This document shows positions 43,966-51,446 of a stretch of DNA of 64,000 nt, in pieces; position 1 is the stretch's first letter; each line of letters opens with the position of its first letter. The stretch covers positions 744,001-808,000 of the forward strand of contig NZ_CP113975.1 in NCBI RefSeq assembly GCF_026870155.1. The letters run 5' to 3'. This DNA is from Flavobacterium marginilacus. GTDB taxonomy: Bacteria > Bacteroidota > Bacteroidia > Flavobacteriales > Flavobacteriaceae. The notes under the pieces are model-generated. The model saw only the letters and a program-made list of their open reading frames with translations, ran no database searches and was not told the DNA's origin. A program made the position numbers and the translations under genes.

Positions 43966-45183
43966 ATGAATCTTTCTAGTTTATTAAAAATAGCACTCAA
44001 AGCGCTCCAAATTAACAAAATGAGAGCCTTCCTGACTATGCTCGGAATTATCATCGGTGTGGCATCAGTTATTGCCATGCTTGCTATTGGTGAAGGTTCA
44101 AAGGAAAGCATTAAGTCGCAAATATCCAGTATGGGATCCAATATGCTTACTATTCGTCCCGGAGCGGGAATGCAGGGCGGTGTTCGTATGGACGTGAGTA
44201 GTATGCAGACATTGACCATTAAAGATTTAGAATCCATACAAAAAAAAGCAATTCTGGTTGAAAATACGTCTCCTGTGGTAAACGGAAACGGTCAGGCCAT
44301 CAAAGGCTCAAAAAACTGGCCAACTTCTATTTATGGAGTAGCACCAGATTATTTAAAAGTAAGGGTTTTAGATGTTCAGGACGGCACTATGTTTACAGAT
44401 GAAGAAGTAAAAGCTTCTGCAAAAGTTGCTGTTATTGGAAAAACAATTGTCGAAAATTTATTTGAAGCAGGTGAAAACCCAATTGGAGCCACCATCCGCT
44501 TTAATAAAATTCCGTTTAAGATTATTGGAGTCCTTTCAGAAAAAGGAGAAAATACTTTTGGTCAGGATCAAGATGATGTAATTCTGGCTCCTTACACGGC
44601 TATCCAAAAAAGAGTACTTGCTGTAACTTATTTACAATCTATTGTTACATCCGCAAAAAGTGAAGATAAAGCCCCTCAAGCGGTTGAGGAAGTTTCTAAA
44701 ATTTTGAGAGAAAACCACAAAATAGGCACTGCTGAAGATGATTTTAATGTGTTTTCTCAACAAGAATTAATCACTATGTTTAGCTCAACCAGTGAAATGA
44801 TGACCTTGCTTTTGGTTGCTATTGCAGGGATTTCTTTGTTGATTGGAGGAATTGGAATTATGAACATCATGTATGTTTCTGTTAAGGAAAGAACCCGCGA
44901 AATTGGTTTAAGAATGGCTGTTGGAGGCACAGGAAGAGATATTTTAATGCAATTTTTGACAGAAGCTATCATTATCAGTATTACAGGTGGAATAATTGGA
45001 GTAACTTTAGGCTTGATTTCGACTGTTTTTATTGCAAATGTTTTAAATTGGCCTATAAGCGTTACCTTGTTTTCCATTCTGATATCATTTGCTGTTTGTG
45101 CCGTTACCGGAATATTTTTCGGATGGTATCCTGCTAGAAAAGCAGCAGCCCTAGATCCAATAAACGCTTTACGTTATGAATAA
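43966..45183 (+). CDS. MacB-type ABC transporter permease (FtsX domain)
   Basis: The 405-residue protein has one N-terminal membrane span ('MRAFLTMLGIIIGVASVIAMLAIGEG'), a periplasmic MacB_PCD domain (about 45-270), and three C-terminal spans of the FtsX domain ('LLLVAIAGISLLIGGIGIMNIMYV', 'AIIISITGGIIGVTLGLISTVFI', 'ILISFAVCAVTGIFFGWYPARKAAALDPINALRYE'). The last sequence is the usual MacB C-terminus. It overlaps the sensor kinase gene by eight bases. Confidence 0.95.
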   Translation: MNLSSLLKIALKALQINKMRAFLTMLGIIIGVASVIAMLAIGEGSKESIKSQISSMGSNMLTIRPGAGMQGGVRMDVSSMQTLTIKDLESIQKKAILVENTSPVVNGNGQAIKGSKNWPTSIYGVAPDYLKVRVLDVQDGTMFTDEEVKASAKVAVIGKTIVENLFEAGENPIGATIRFNKIPFKIIGVLSEKGENTFGQDQDDVILAPYTAIQKRVLAVTYLQSIVTSAKSEDKAPQAVEEVSKILRENHKIGTAEDDFNVFSQQELITMFSSTSEMMTLLLVAIAGISLLIGGIGIMNIMYVSVKERTREIGLRMAVGGTGRDILMQFLTEAIIISITGGIIGVTLGLISTVFIANVLNWPISVTLFSILISFAVCAVTGIFFGWYPARKAAALDPINALRYE

Positions 45184-46219
45184 TTTTATAAAAAATAACC
45201 GCCTGTTTGCTGTCATCAGCCATGTTTCTGTATGGGCGGTTTTATTTAGCCTTCCCTATCTTTTGTCTTCTGGTCAATCCTTTGATTTACAACGAATAAT
45301 CGAGCATTCCTGGATTCCATTGGCTTTTTATGCGGTTATTTTTTATCTGAATTATTTCTTTTTTATAGATTCTTTTCTGTTCAAAAAAAGACTTATAGTT
45401 TATTTCATAGTCAACATATTGATTATAGCTTTTTTTATTTGGATGAACTTTTTACTTCGGGATTATTTTGGAGAAAAATTTGCGCCAAATAATCAAAAAA
45501 CAGATTTTCCACCCAGAAGATTTTTTGTTTATATCGACACGCTTTCATTAATCATTCCGCTGATTTTTTCAATCACGTTGCGCATTTATGAACGTTGGGT
45601 TAAAACCGAAGATGAAAAAAAAGAATCCAAGAACTCACAATTAGAATCAGAATTACAGCATTTGAAATACCAATTGCAACCCCATTTTTTCTTTAATTCT
45701 TTAAATAACATTTATTCATTAGTCGATATTTCTCCAGAAAAAGCAAAAGAAACCATACATAGCTTGAGTATTTTGATGCGCTATCTTTTATATGAATCCA
45801 ATGCTGAAAAAGGGAGTCTGAAAAAAGAAATCGAATTCATCAAACGTTATATTGAATTAATGGATTTAAGAACTTCTGAAAAGACTATTGTCAAAACTGA
45901 TTTTCCTGTTCTAACTGAAGATTTACTAGTCGCTCCGCTACTATTTATTTCATTGATAGAAAATGCTTTCAAGCACGGCGTTTCGGCTGTTGATTATTCC
46001 AATATTTATTTTTCAATGCAAATTGAAGGACAAAAAATTAGATTTGAAACTAAAAATAATAATTTCAAAAAGAACGATTCAGATAAAAGTGGTTCTGGTA
46101 TTGGACTCAAAAATATTCAAAAAAGACTAGCATTGTTATATCCCGAAAAACACCAGTTTAAGATTCAGAATTCGGAGGAATTATTTATAGCAGAATTGGA
46201 AATTAATACCCAAAAATAA
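45176..46219 (+). CDS. LytS/YehU-type sensor histidine kinase
   Basis: The 347-residue protein has four predicted membrane spans in the first 145 residues. The His_kinase motif 'LKYQLQPHFFFNSLNNIYSL' gives phospho-acceptor His170, followed by a HATPase domain ('LFISLIENAFKHGV', 'GSGIGLKNIQKRLALLYP'). It lies downstream of, and overlaps, the MacB permease, and is followed by its LytTR regulator, so the pair probably senses a signal linked to the pump and controls the operon. There is no large sensor domain, which suggests sensing within the membrane. Confidence 0.93.
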   Translation: MNNFIKNNRLFAVISHVSVWAVLFSLPYLLSSGQSFDLQRIIEHSWIPLAFYAVIFYLNYFFFIDSFLFKKRLIVYFIVNILIIAFFIWMNFLLRDYFGEKFAPNNQKTDFPPRRFFVYIDTLSLIIPLIFSITLRIYERWVKTEDEKKESKNSQLESELQHLKYQLQPHFFFNSLNNIYSLVDISPEKAKETIHSLSILMRYLLYESNAEKGSLKKEIEFIKRYIELMDLRTSEKTIVKTDFPVLTEDLLVAPLLFISLIENAFKHGVSAVDYSNIYFSMQIEGQKIRFETKNNNFKKNDSDKSGSGIGLKNIQKRLALLYPEKHQFKIQNSEELFIAELEINTQK

Positions 46220-46224
46220 AGGTT

Positions 46225-46953
46225 ATGCAAGAAACTAAAATCAGCTGTATTATTGTAGATGATGAACCATTTGCATTGGAGCTTATTCAAAATTATGTTT
46301 CAAAAACACCCTTTTTAGAATTAAAAGGAAAATGTAGTAATGCCTTTGATGCATTGGAAATTTTAAATTTCGAAAAAATTGATTTGGTTTTCCTAGATAT
46401 CCAAATGCCCGAATTATCAGGACTGGAGCTTTCAAAAACTATTTCAAAAGAGACTCGAATCATTTTCACCACAGCTTTTAGCGAATATGCACTTGATGGC
46501 TTCAAAGCCGATGCTTTAGATTATTTGATGAAACCATTTAATTTTGAAGAATTTTATAATGCTTCCGCTAAAGCAAAAGAATGGTTTGTCTTGAAAAGAA
46601 AAGAAGCAACAGAAAATCCAAAAAATGCCGATTTTATTTTTGTAAAATCTGAATACAAACAATTGAAAATCAATTTTGATGAAGTTTTATATTTCGAAGG
46701 ATTGAAAGATTACATCAAAATTTGGATTGTAAATCAGCCAAAAGCTATCTTGACCTTAATGAGTTTAAAATCTCTGGAAGAAAAATTACCTGATTCCAAA
46801 TTTATGAGAATCCATCGTTCTTTTATTGTAGCACTAGACAAAATTGAAGAAATTGAGAGAAACCAAGTTATTATAAACAAGCAACGAATTACTGTCGCTG
46901 ATCAATACAAAAACAAATTCCAAAAATTTATTAGCAAAAATTCTATTCATTAA
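46225..46953 (+). CDS. LytTR-family response regulator
   Basis: The 242-residue protein has a receiver domain (1-120) with phospho-acceptor Asp58 in 'DLVFLDIQMPE', conserved 'VDDEP' at the start and 'LMKPF'. The LytTR DNA-binding domain occupies about 140-240 ('DFIFVKSEYKQLKINFDEVLYFEGLKDYIKIW', 'FMRIHRSFIVALDKIEEIERNQVII'). It is the cognate regulator of the upstream kinase; the genes are five bases apart. An insertion sequence lies just downstream, so the original end of the operon may be lost. Confidence 0.95.
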   Translation: MQETKISCIIVDDEPFALELIQNYVSKTPFLELKGKCSNAFDALEILNFEKIDLVFLDIQMPELSGLELSKTISKETRIIFTTAFSEYALDGFKADALDYLMKPFNFEEFYNASAKAKEWFVLKRKEATENPKNADFIFVKSEYKQLKINFDEVLYFEGLKDYIKIWIVNQPKAILTLMSLKSLEEKLPDSKFMRIHRSFIVALDKIEEIERNQVIINKQRITVADQYKNKFQKFISKNSIH

Positions 46954-47048
46954 GGCTTGCACCTGATCCTTGAATAATGGATCAAGAACAAAGTCTGGGG
47001 AGGAAATGTCGAAAAAAAATTAGAAATTTGTCGCTCTAACAATTTGTA

Positions 47049-47396
47049 ATGACTTCTATAGACCTTTTGAAATTTATGCTGCCTGATTTTTTAGTTGACC
47101 ACTTTGAGGTAGTTTCTGCTAATGAAACTCAGGAGATATTACACCTATACTTTGAGGAAAAAGCCAAAGCCCCTAAAGAGTTTGATACACTTGAATTAGT
47201 ATCAAAGGGATTTGTGGATGAAATTACCATTCAGGATTTCCCTCTACGAGGTAAGTTTGTGTATTTACATATCAAAAGACGTCGTTGGACTAATAAAACC
47301 AATGGAGAAATCCTTAAAAGAGATTGGACTTTAGTTGCTAAAGGAACCCGCATGACTCAAGAGTTTGCGGCTTTTTTAAAAGAAATCAATAGATAA
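47049..47396 (+). CDS. ISAon1-family transposase, N-terminal region protein
   Basis: The protein has 115 residues: 'MTSIDLLKFMLPDFLVDHFE' ... 'HIKRRRWTNKTNGEILKRDW' ... 'TRMTQEFAAFLKEINR'. It is a small DNA-binding-type product encoded before the catalytic frame, as in other two-frame elements of this type. It ends at 47396, where the catalytic frame, one base ahead, is already open, so a frameshift fusion product is possible. Confidence 0.75.
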   Translation: MTSIDLLKFMLPDFLVDHFEVVSANETQEILHLYFEEKAKAPKEFDTLELVSKGFVDEITIQDFPLRGKFVYLHIKRRRWTNKTNGEILKRDWTLVAKGTRMTQEFAAFLKEINR

Positions 47397-48372
47397 CAGC
47401 GCCACCGACTGCCATACCATCGGAAGGTTTTTCGGGGTCAACGGAAAAAAACTTCAAAGACAGTATAAAAAACACCTGAGCTCCTTTAATACTTGGGCTC
47501 CACGAGAACATGCCCATCAATGGATTCTTTACCCTGAAAACATAGGTACACACTTATCGATTGATGAAGTAGCTTTGTCTCAAGGAGAGCTTTACACCAT
47601 TGTAACCAACAAGAAGTTCAAAGGCAAACAAGGTCGCTTAGTGGCTATTATTGCTGGAACAAAGGCAGATAAAGTCATAGAACACATTAGTAAGATTGAT
47701 TATAAAAAAAGAAGTGGTGTTCAAGAGATAACACTGGACATGGCTAATTCTATGAAACTGATCTCCAAAAAATGCTTCCCAAAAGCAATACAGGTCACTG
47801 ACAGATTCCATGTTCAAAAATTAGCATTAGAAGCCATGCAAGAAATCAGAATCAAACATCGCTGGGAAGCTATGGATCTTGAGAATCAATTGATAATGCA
47901 AGCCAAAAAAGAGAATAAAACATTTATACAGGAGCTCTTGCCTAATGGAGATTCCTTAAAACAGCTTTTGGCAAGAAGCAGATATGTACTTTATAAATCT
48001 CGCGAAAAATGGACTGAGCACCAAAATGAGAGAGCGCAATTGTTATTTGAGTTATATCCAGATATAAAGAAAGCTTACGGTTTGAGTCAACAACTTCGAG
48101 GTGTTTACAATAACAACAACGACAAGCACGTTGCGATGACAAAACTAGCACATTGGTACAGGAATGTAGAAGAATCAGGATTTAAAAACTTTAATATATT
48201 ACTCAATACGGTAACTCTTAATTATCAGTCAATTTTAAACTACTTTGATAACAGGAGTACCAATGCTTCTGCAGAATCTTTTAATGCTAAAATAAAAGCA
48301 TTTAGAAGTCAGTTTAGAGGTGTAAGAAAGATAGATTTCTTTCTATTCAGATTATCTAATATTTTTGCCTAA
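47395..48372 (+). CDS. ISAon1-family transposase, catalytic part
   Basis: The reading frame is open from about 47395 and has no early ATG. The first conventional start is a TTG at 47575, but conserved sequence begins earlier ('NSATDCHTIGRFFGVNGKKL', 'WILYPENIGTHLSIDEVALSQGELYT'), including the first DDE Asp in 'SIDE'. Later motifs are 'AIQVTDRFHVQKLALEAMQE' and the C-terminal 'STNASAESFNAKIKAFRSQF'. Expression probably needs a ribosomal frameshift from the upstream frame or a non-standard start. A short relic of the same gene lies at 32766-32920. Confidence 0.75.
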   Translation, partial: NSATDCHTIGRFFGVNGKKLQRQYKKHLSSFNTWAPREHAHQWILYPENIGTHLSIDEVALSQGELYTIVTNKKFKGKQGRLVAIIAGTKADKVIEHISKIDYKKRSGVQEITLDMANSMKLISKKCFPKAIQVTDRFHVQKLALEAMQEIRIKHRWEAMDLENQLIMQAKKENKTFIQELLPNGDSLKQLLARSRYVLYKSREKWTEHQNERAQLLFELYPDIKKAYGLSQQLRGVYNNNNDKHVAMTKLAHWYRNVEESGFKNFNILLNTVTLNYQSILNYFDNRSTNASAESFNAKIKAFRSQFRGVRKIDFFLFRLSNIFA

Positions 48373-48447
48373 TCCCCAACTTTTGCACCTGATCCAACTT
48401 TTGAACCTGATCCTTTTTTAATTTGGTTACAAAACAAAAATAAAAGA

Positions 48448-48490
48448 CATAAAAAAACTCCTTAATTTCTTAAGGAGTTTCTTGGTGGGC
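48448..48490. repeat. Right copy of the 43-bp direct repeat
   Basis: This segment matches 24515-24557 in the same orientation with one mismatch; here it consists of the tRNA-Val terminator and the first bases of the tRNA 3' end. The two copies enclose about 24 kb. Confidence 0.6.
48451..48478 (-). terminator. Terminator of tRNA-Val
   Basis: The stem ACTCCTTAA / TTAAGGAGT with a GAAA loop is followed on the minus strand by seven T. It lies four bases after the encoded CCA. Confidence 0.85.
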
Positions 48491-48560
48491 GATGAGGGGT
48501 TCGAACCCCCGACCCCCTCGGTGTAAACGAGGTGCTCTGAACCAGCTGAGCTAATCGCCC
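48483..48560 (-). tRNA. tRNA-Val (anticodon TAC), CCA encoded
   Basis: Read on the minus strand the cloverleaf is complete: acceptor GGGCGAT / ATCGCCC, D-arm GCTC...GAGC, anticodon arm CCTCG-TTTACAC-CGAGG with anticodon TAC, variable GGGTC, T-arm GGGGG-TTCGAAC-CCCTC (one mismatch or G-U), discriminator A and CCA. The mature tRNA without CCA has 75 bases. Confidence 0.97.
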
Positions 48561-48598
48561 TATTTTACTAGGCTGCTATCATTTCGTGATTGCGAGTG

Positions 48599-48629
48599 CA
48601 AATATAGGCAGGTTTTTCGCTTATGCAAA
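48599..48629 (-). promoter_or_regulatory. Promoter of tRNA-Val
   Basis: On the minus strand TTTG (48629-48626) and TATATTTG (48606-48599) are 19 bases apart, a full match to the Bacteroidota vegetative pattern, about 39 bases before the tRNA 5' end. Confidence 0.75.
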
Positions 48630-48773
48630 ACTTTTTCGAAGAAATTTTGCTTTTTATTTTTAAAAATTATTCAGTTTGCTGGTATTTAGTGTTTTAAAAA
48701 AATAAAAAAATACAATAAAATTGATTTTAATATTGTCCAAGGAGATGATTGAACCGCAAAAAGAATCAAAAGG

Positions 48774-49274
48774 TTAATTATTGCGGAGCAATTGTCTTTT
48801 AAACAATTGTTTTTTAAAAAAAGTAGCAATTAATATCATTATATAACTTCCTATGGCGGTAGCTGTCCTGCAGGTATGATAAAAATCCCAAGTTTTAAGA
48901 ATTCTAGCCCAGTTTTTTGGAGGCGTGGTCTGTACCCAGATTTTAAGTTGAGCATTGATGGGTAAATTCCCGAAATAAGTAATTAAATAGGTTGTTATTG
49001 CCAAAATTGCGGCAAAACCAGTCAAAATGCAGATATGCTTTAGTGTTCTTATTCTCCATGTAAACCAAATACAGGTAATAATTGAAATTATCATTAATGA
49101 TTGAAAAACAATATCATTATGTTTCATTAGAGTAGACCTAAAACTGAGATGAACCAATGTAGGGACTTCCCAAAAAGTTGGTAATATGTTAAATTTCACA
49201 TAGAAAAAAGTGCCCGCTAGTAAACCTGTCGAAAATAAGGCAATAGCATTTGAAAATTTGTTATTGGAAGTCAT
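48774..49274 (-). CDS. DUF1772 / anthrone-oxygenase-like membrane protein
   Basis: The 166-residue protein has four membrane segments ('NAIALFSTGLLAGTFFYV', 'FQSLMIISIITCIWF', 'ICILTGFAAILAITTYLITYF', 'AIGSYIMILIATFF'). The DUF1772 signature 'NLPINAQLKIW...PPKNWARILKTWDFYHTCRT' is clear. Some fungal and bacterial relatives are called anthrone oxygenases, but most bacterial members have no known function. It is a single gene, with tRNA-Val downstream on the same strand. Confidence 0.75.
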   Translation of the reverse strand: MTSNNKFSNAIALFSTGLLAGTFFYVKFNILPTFWEVPTLVHLSFRSTLMKHNDIVFQSLMIISIITCIWFTWRIRTLKHICILTGFAAILAITTYLITYFGNLPINAQLKIWVQTTPPKNWARILKTWDFYHTCRTATAIGSYIMILIATFFKKQLFKRQLLRNN

Positions 49275-49445
49275 TGCAGGTAAAAATTGTTTTGTTATGG
49301 AATACTATAGTAAGCTCGTGGTTAGCTCTATAGGCTACAAATATATTGTTTTTTTAGTAATGTCTTAATATGAAAATTTTAGCAGGTAAAGCCAATAGAA
49401 ATTAGAAATGAAACATTTGAATGATGCTTCTTTGTCTCTTAATAA

Positions 49446-50693
49446 TTAAACTTTCTTGTTTTTGGCTTCAATCCAGCGGGACATGTATTTAGTGCTGGTT
49501 AAAGTGTGGTGCTGCAACAATGCCCCAAAGAAATTATCCAAACGATGTTGCGGTAATTGCGTAATCAAAAAATGGATTTTTTCGGCAAAATCGTTTTCAA
49601 ATAATTCTTTTGAATACCGCTGGTTGATAATAGCGATTCCGTTATGTTGTGCTTCAGTCCAAAGTTTTTGGTCTTGGTACAATTGAGAGGCAGATTTTAT
49701 GAATTCAGGCACATCATCAGTTACAAATCCGTTCCAGGGTAAATCTCCCTGCATTGATTCGGAACCGATTGCTGTTGTAATACTCGGAGTGCCACACTGC
49801 ATGGCTTCAATCAGTTTTCCTTTAATTCCAGCGCCAAAACGCAATGGAGCCAGAACAATTCTTGCATTTCGCACTACTTCATCGGCATCAGCAGCACGGC
49901 CTTTGATGTGAAAACCTTCTTTGGGCTGATGCAGCTGCAATACTTTTTGCGAAGGATATGCTCCATAAATATGAAGTTCAGTTTCGGGCAGCTGTTTTCT
50001 CAGCAAAGGCCAGATGGTTTCTTTCAAATACTGAACGGCATTCCAATTGGGTTCGTGAAGAAAATTGCCTATAAACACAAAATCTTTTCTTTCTTGGAAA
50101 GCAGGAAGTTTTTCGAAAGTGGTTTCCGAAATCGGTTCCAATAAAAAAGGCAGATAGTACAGTAGTTTTTCGTCTATTTTGAAAGTGGTTTTCAAGAGAT
50201 CCATTTCAAATTCGGAAATCATTAGTGATAAATCACACCTCAAAATGCTGGCGATTTCTCTTTTAGCAACATCTTCTCTCAGTAAATCAATAAGAGCAAA
50301 TTCTCGTTTTTCCTTAAATGCCTTTTGTCTCGCCTGTCTCAGACAATGCAGATCTTCGGTGTCTAATATCCGCAGCGCATCAGGGCAGTTCTCGGTAATG
50401 CGCCAGCCAAATTGTTCTTCAATCATAAATCGGTCGAATAAAACCACGGCAGGATTCAGTTCTTTGACAAAAGTGTCAAAACTGGAACAATTCAAAGCGA
50501 TTGATTTTTTATTTATGCCCAATGAAGCTAAGTCAGTCATGAAATCACTGTCCATAGCCGGACTGGCAAATGTTATGCCGAATCCCTGCTGCTGAAATTG
50601 TTCAATTAACTGCAGCATTCGGCCGCCTGCAGCTGAAGAATTGGGCTCCGGCCAAACAAAACCAATGATTAAAAGCGTTTGAATTTGGGTCAT
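49446..50693 (-). CDS. Glycosyltransferase family 4-like protein
   Basis: The protein has 415 residues from the ATG at 50693; eleven residues upstream in the open frame are judged untranslated. The N-terminal Rossmann part starts 'IQTLLIIGFVWPEPNSSAAGGRMLQLIEQF'. The C-terminal donor-binding half shows 'DFVFIGNFLHEPNWNAVQYLKETIWPLL', 'ELHIYGAYPSQKVLQLH', 'VRNARIVLAPLRFGAGIKGKLIEAMQCGTPSITT' and 'GSESMQG', the usual GT-B E-x7-E-like region. It transfers a sugar from a nucleotide donor to an unknown acceptor, perhaps in surface polysaccharide synthesis. No other polysaccharide genes are near. Confidence 0.85.
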   Translation of the reverse strand: MTQIQTLLIIGFVWPEPNSSAAGGRMLQLIEQFQQQGFGITFASPAMDSDFMTDLASLGINKKSIALNCSSFDTFVKELNPAVVLFDRFMIEEQFGWRITENCPDALRILDTEDLHCLRQARQKAFKEKREFALIDLLREDVAKREIASILRCDLSLMISEFEMDLLKTTFKIDEKLLYYLPFLLEPISETTFEKLPAFQERKDFVFIGNFLHEPNWNAVQYLKETIWPLLRKQLPETELHIYGAYPSQKVLQLHQPKEGFHIKGRAADADEVVRNARIVLAPLRFGAGIKGKLIEAMQCGTPSITTAIGSESMQGDLPWNGFVTDDVPEFIKSASQLYQDQKLWTEAQHNGIAIINQRYSKELFENDFAEKIHFLITQLPQHRLDNFFGALLQHHTLTSTKYMSRWIEAKNKKV

Positions 50694-50775
50694 AAGAATT
50701 AATGATAATGTTGCAAAATAATGCATTTTGAGCGGTTAAAGCATCATTTTTAAAGGAAAATCGGCAGGGAATGAC

Positions 50776-50783
50776 TAATTTTG
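50776..50783 (+). promoter_or_regulatory. -7 element upstream of miaE
   Basis: TAATTTTG matches TAnnTTTG and lies 19 bases before the miaE ATG. No TTTG is found at the right distance upstream, so this is a partial match. Confidence 0.4.
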
Positions 50784-50802
50784 CGGGATTAAATCAACAG
50801 TT

Positions 50803-51384
50803 ATGCTTGGATTGAAATTAGCAACCGACCCTCGTTGGGTAAATATAGTGGAAAGTAATATTGAGGAAATATTGACCGATCACGCTTGGTGTGAACAAAA
50901 AGCGGCTTCCAATGCCATTAGTTTAATCACTTACAATTCGGAGCTGGAAGAGCTGGTAACGGAGTTATTGGTCATTGCCAAAGAGGAACTGGATCACCTG
51001 CAATTGGTGCACAATCTGATAAAAAGCCGAGGCTTGACTTTGGGCAGGGAACGCAAAGACCATTATGTAAATGAGCTTTTCAAATTCATGAAAAAAGACG
51101 GAAGTCGAAAGGATGCTTTGGTAGATAGACTGTTGTTTTCTGCTATGATTGAAGCCCGAAGCTGTGAGCGTTTCAAAGTGCTGTCCGAAAACATAAAAGA
51201 TGAGGAATTAGCTAAGTTCTACAGAGATCTTATGATTTCAGAGGCAGGGCATTACACTACTTTCCTTGGCTTTGCCCGAAAATATGTAGATAATTTTGAC
51301 GTAGACAAGCGCTGGAAGGAATGGATTGAGTATGAAACCTCGATTATTACCAATTATGGCAAAAATGAAACAGTTCACGGATAA
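50803..51384 (+). CDS. miaE: tRNA-(ms2io6A37) hydroxylase MiaE
   Basis: The 193-residue cytoplasmic protein has the ferritin-like di-iron pattern of MiaE: 'HAWCEQKAASNAISLI', 'AKEELDHLQLVHNLI' (E..H), 'SAMIEARSCERFKVLS' and 'MISEAGHYTTFLGFA' (E..H). The start 'MLGLKLATDPRWVNIVESNI' is typical. It oxidises the isopentenyl group of ms2i6A at position 37 of tRNAs that read codons starting with U, using oxygen. It is divergent from the glycosyltransferase gene. Confidence 0.95.
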   Translation: MLGLKLATDPRWVNIVESNIEEILTDHAWCEQKAASNAISLITYNSELEELVTELLVIAKEELDHLQLVHNLIKSRGLTLGRERKDHYVNELFKFMKKDGSRKDALVDRLLFSAMIEARSCERFKVLSENIKDEELAKFYRDLMISEAGHYTTFLGFARKYVDNFDVDKRWKEWIEYETSIITNYGKNETVHG

Positions 51385-51446
51385 TAATTCTTTGGAATAA
51401 TAAATTTTAGTACTTTAAATTTTATTTATTAATTCAGATAAAAAAT

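Larger units (their letters stand above)
46979..48395 (+). mobile_element. ISAon1-type insertion sequence, probably complete
   Basis: The two transposase frames are bounded by GGATCAAGAACAAAGTCTGG (from 46979) on the left and the complement of a related sequence (GGATCAGGTGCAAAAGTTGG, ending at 48395) on the right. Extra end-like copies lie outside: GCACCTGATCC at 46959-46969, and GGATCAGGTTCAAAAG (complement) at about 48397-48413. These hint at more than one insertion at this spot or at tandem ends. The family name is from memory of Bacteroidota annotations. Confidence 0.7.
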
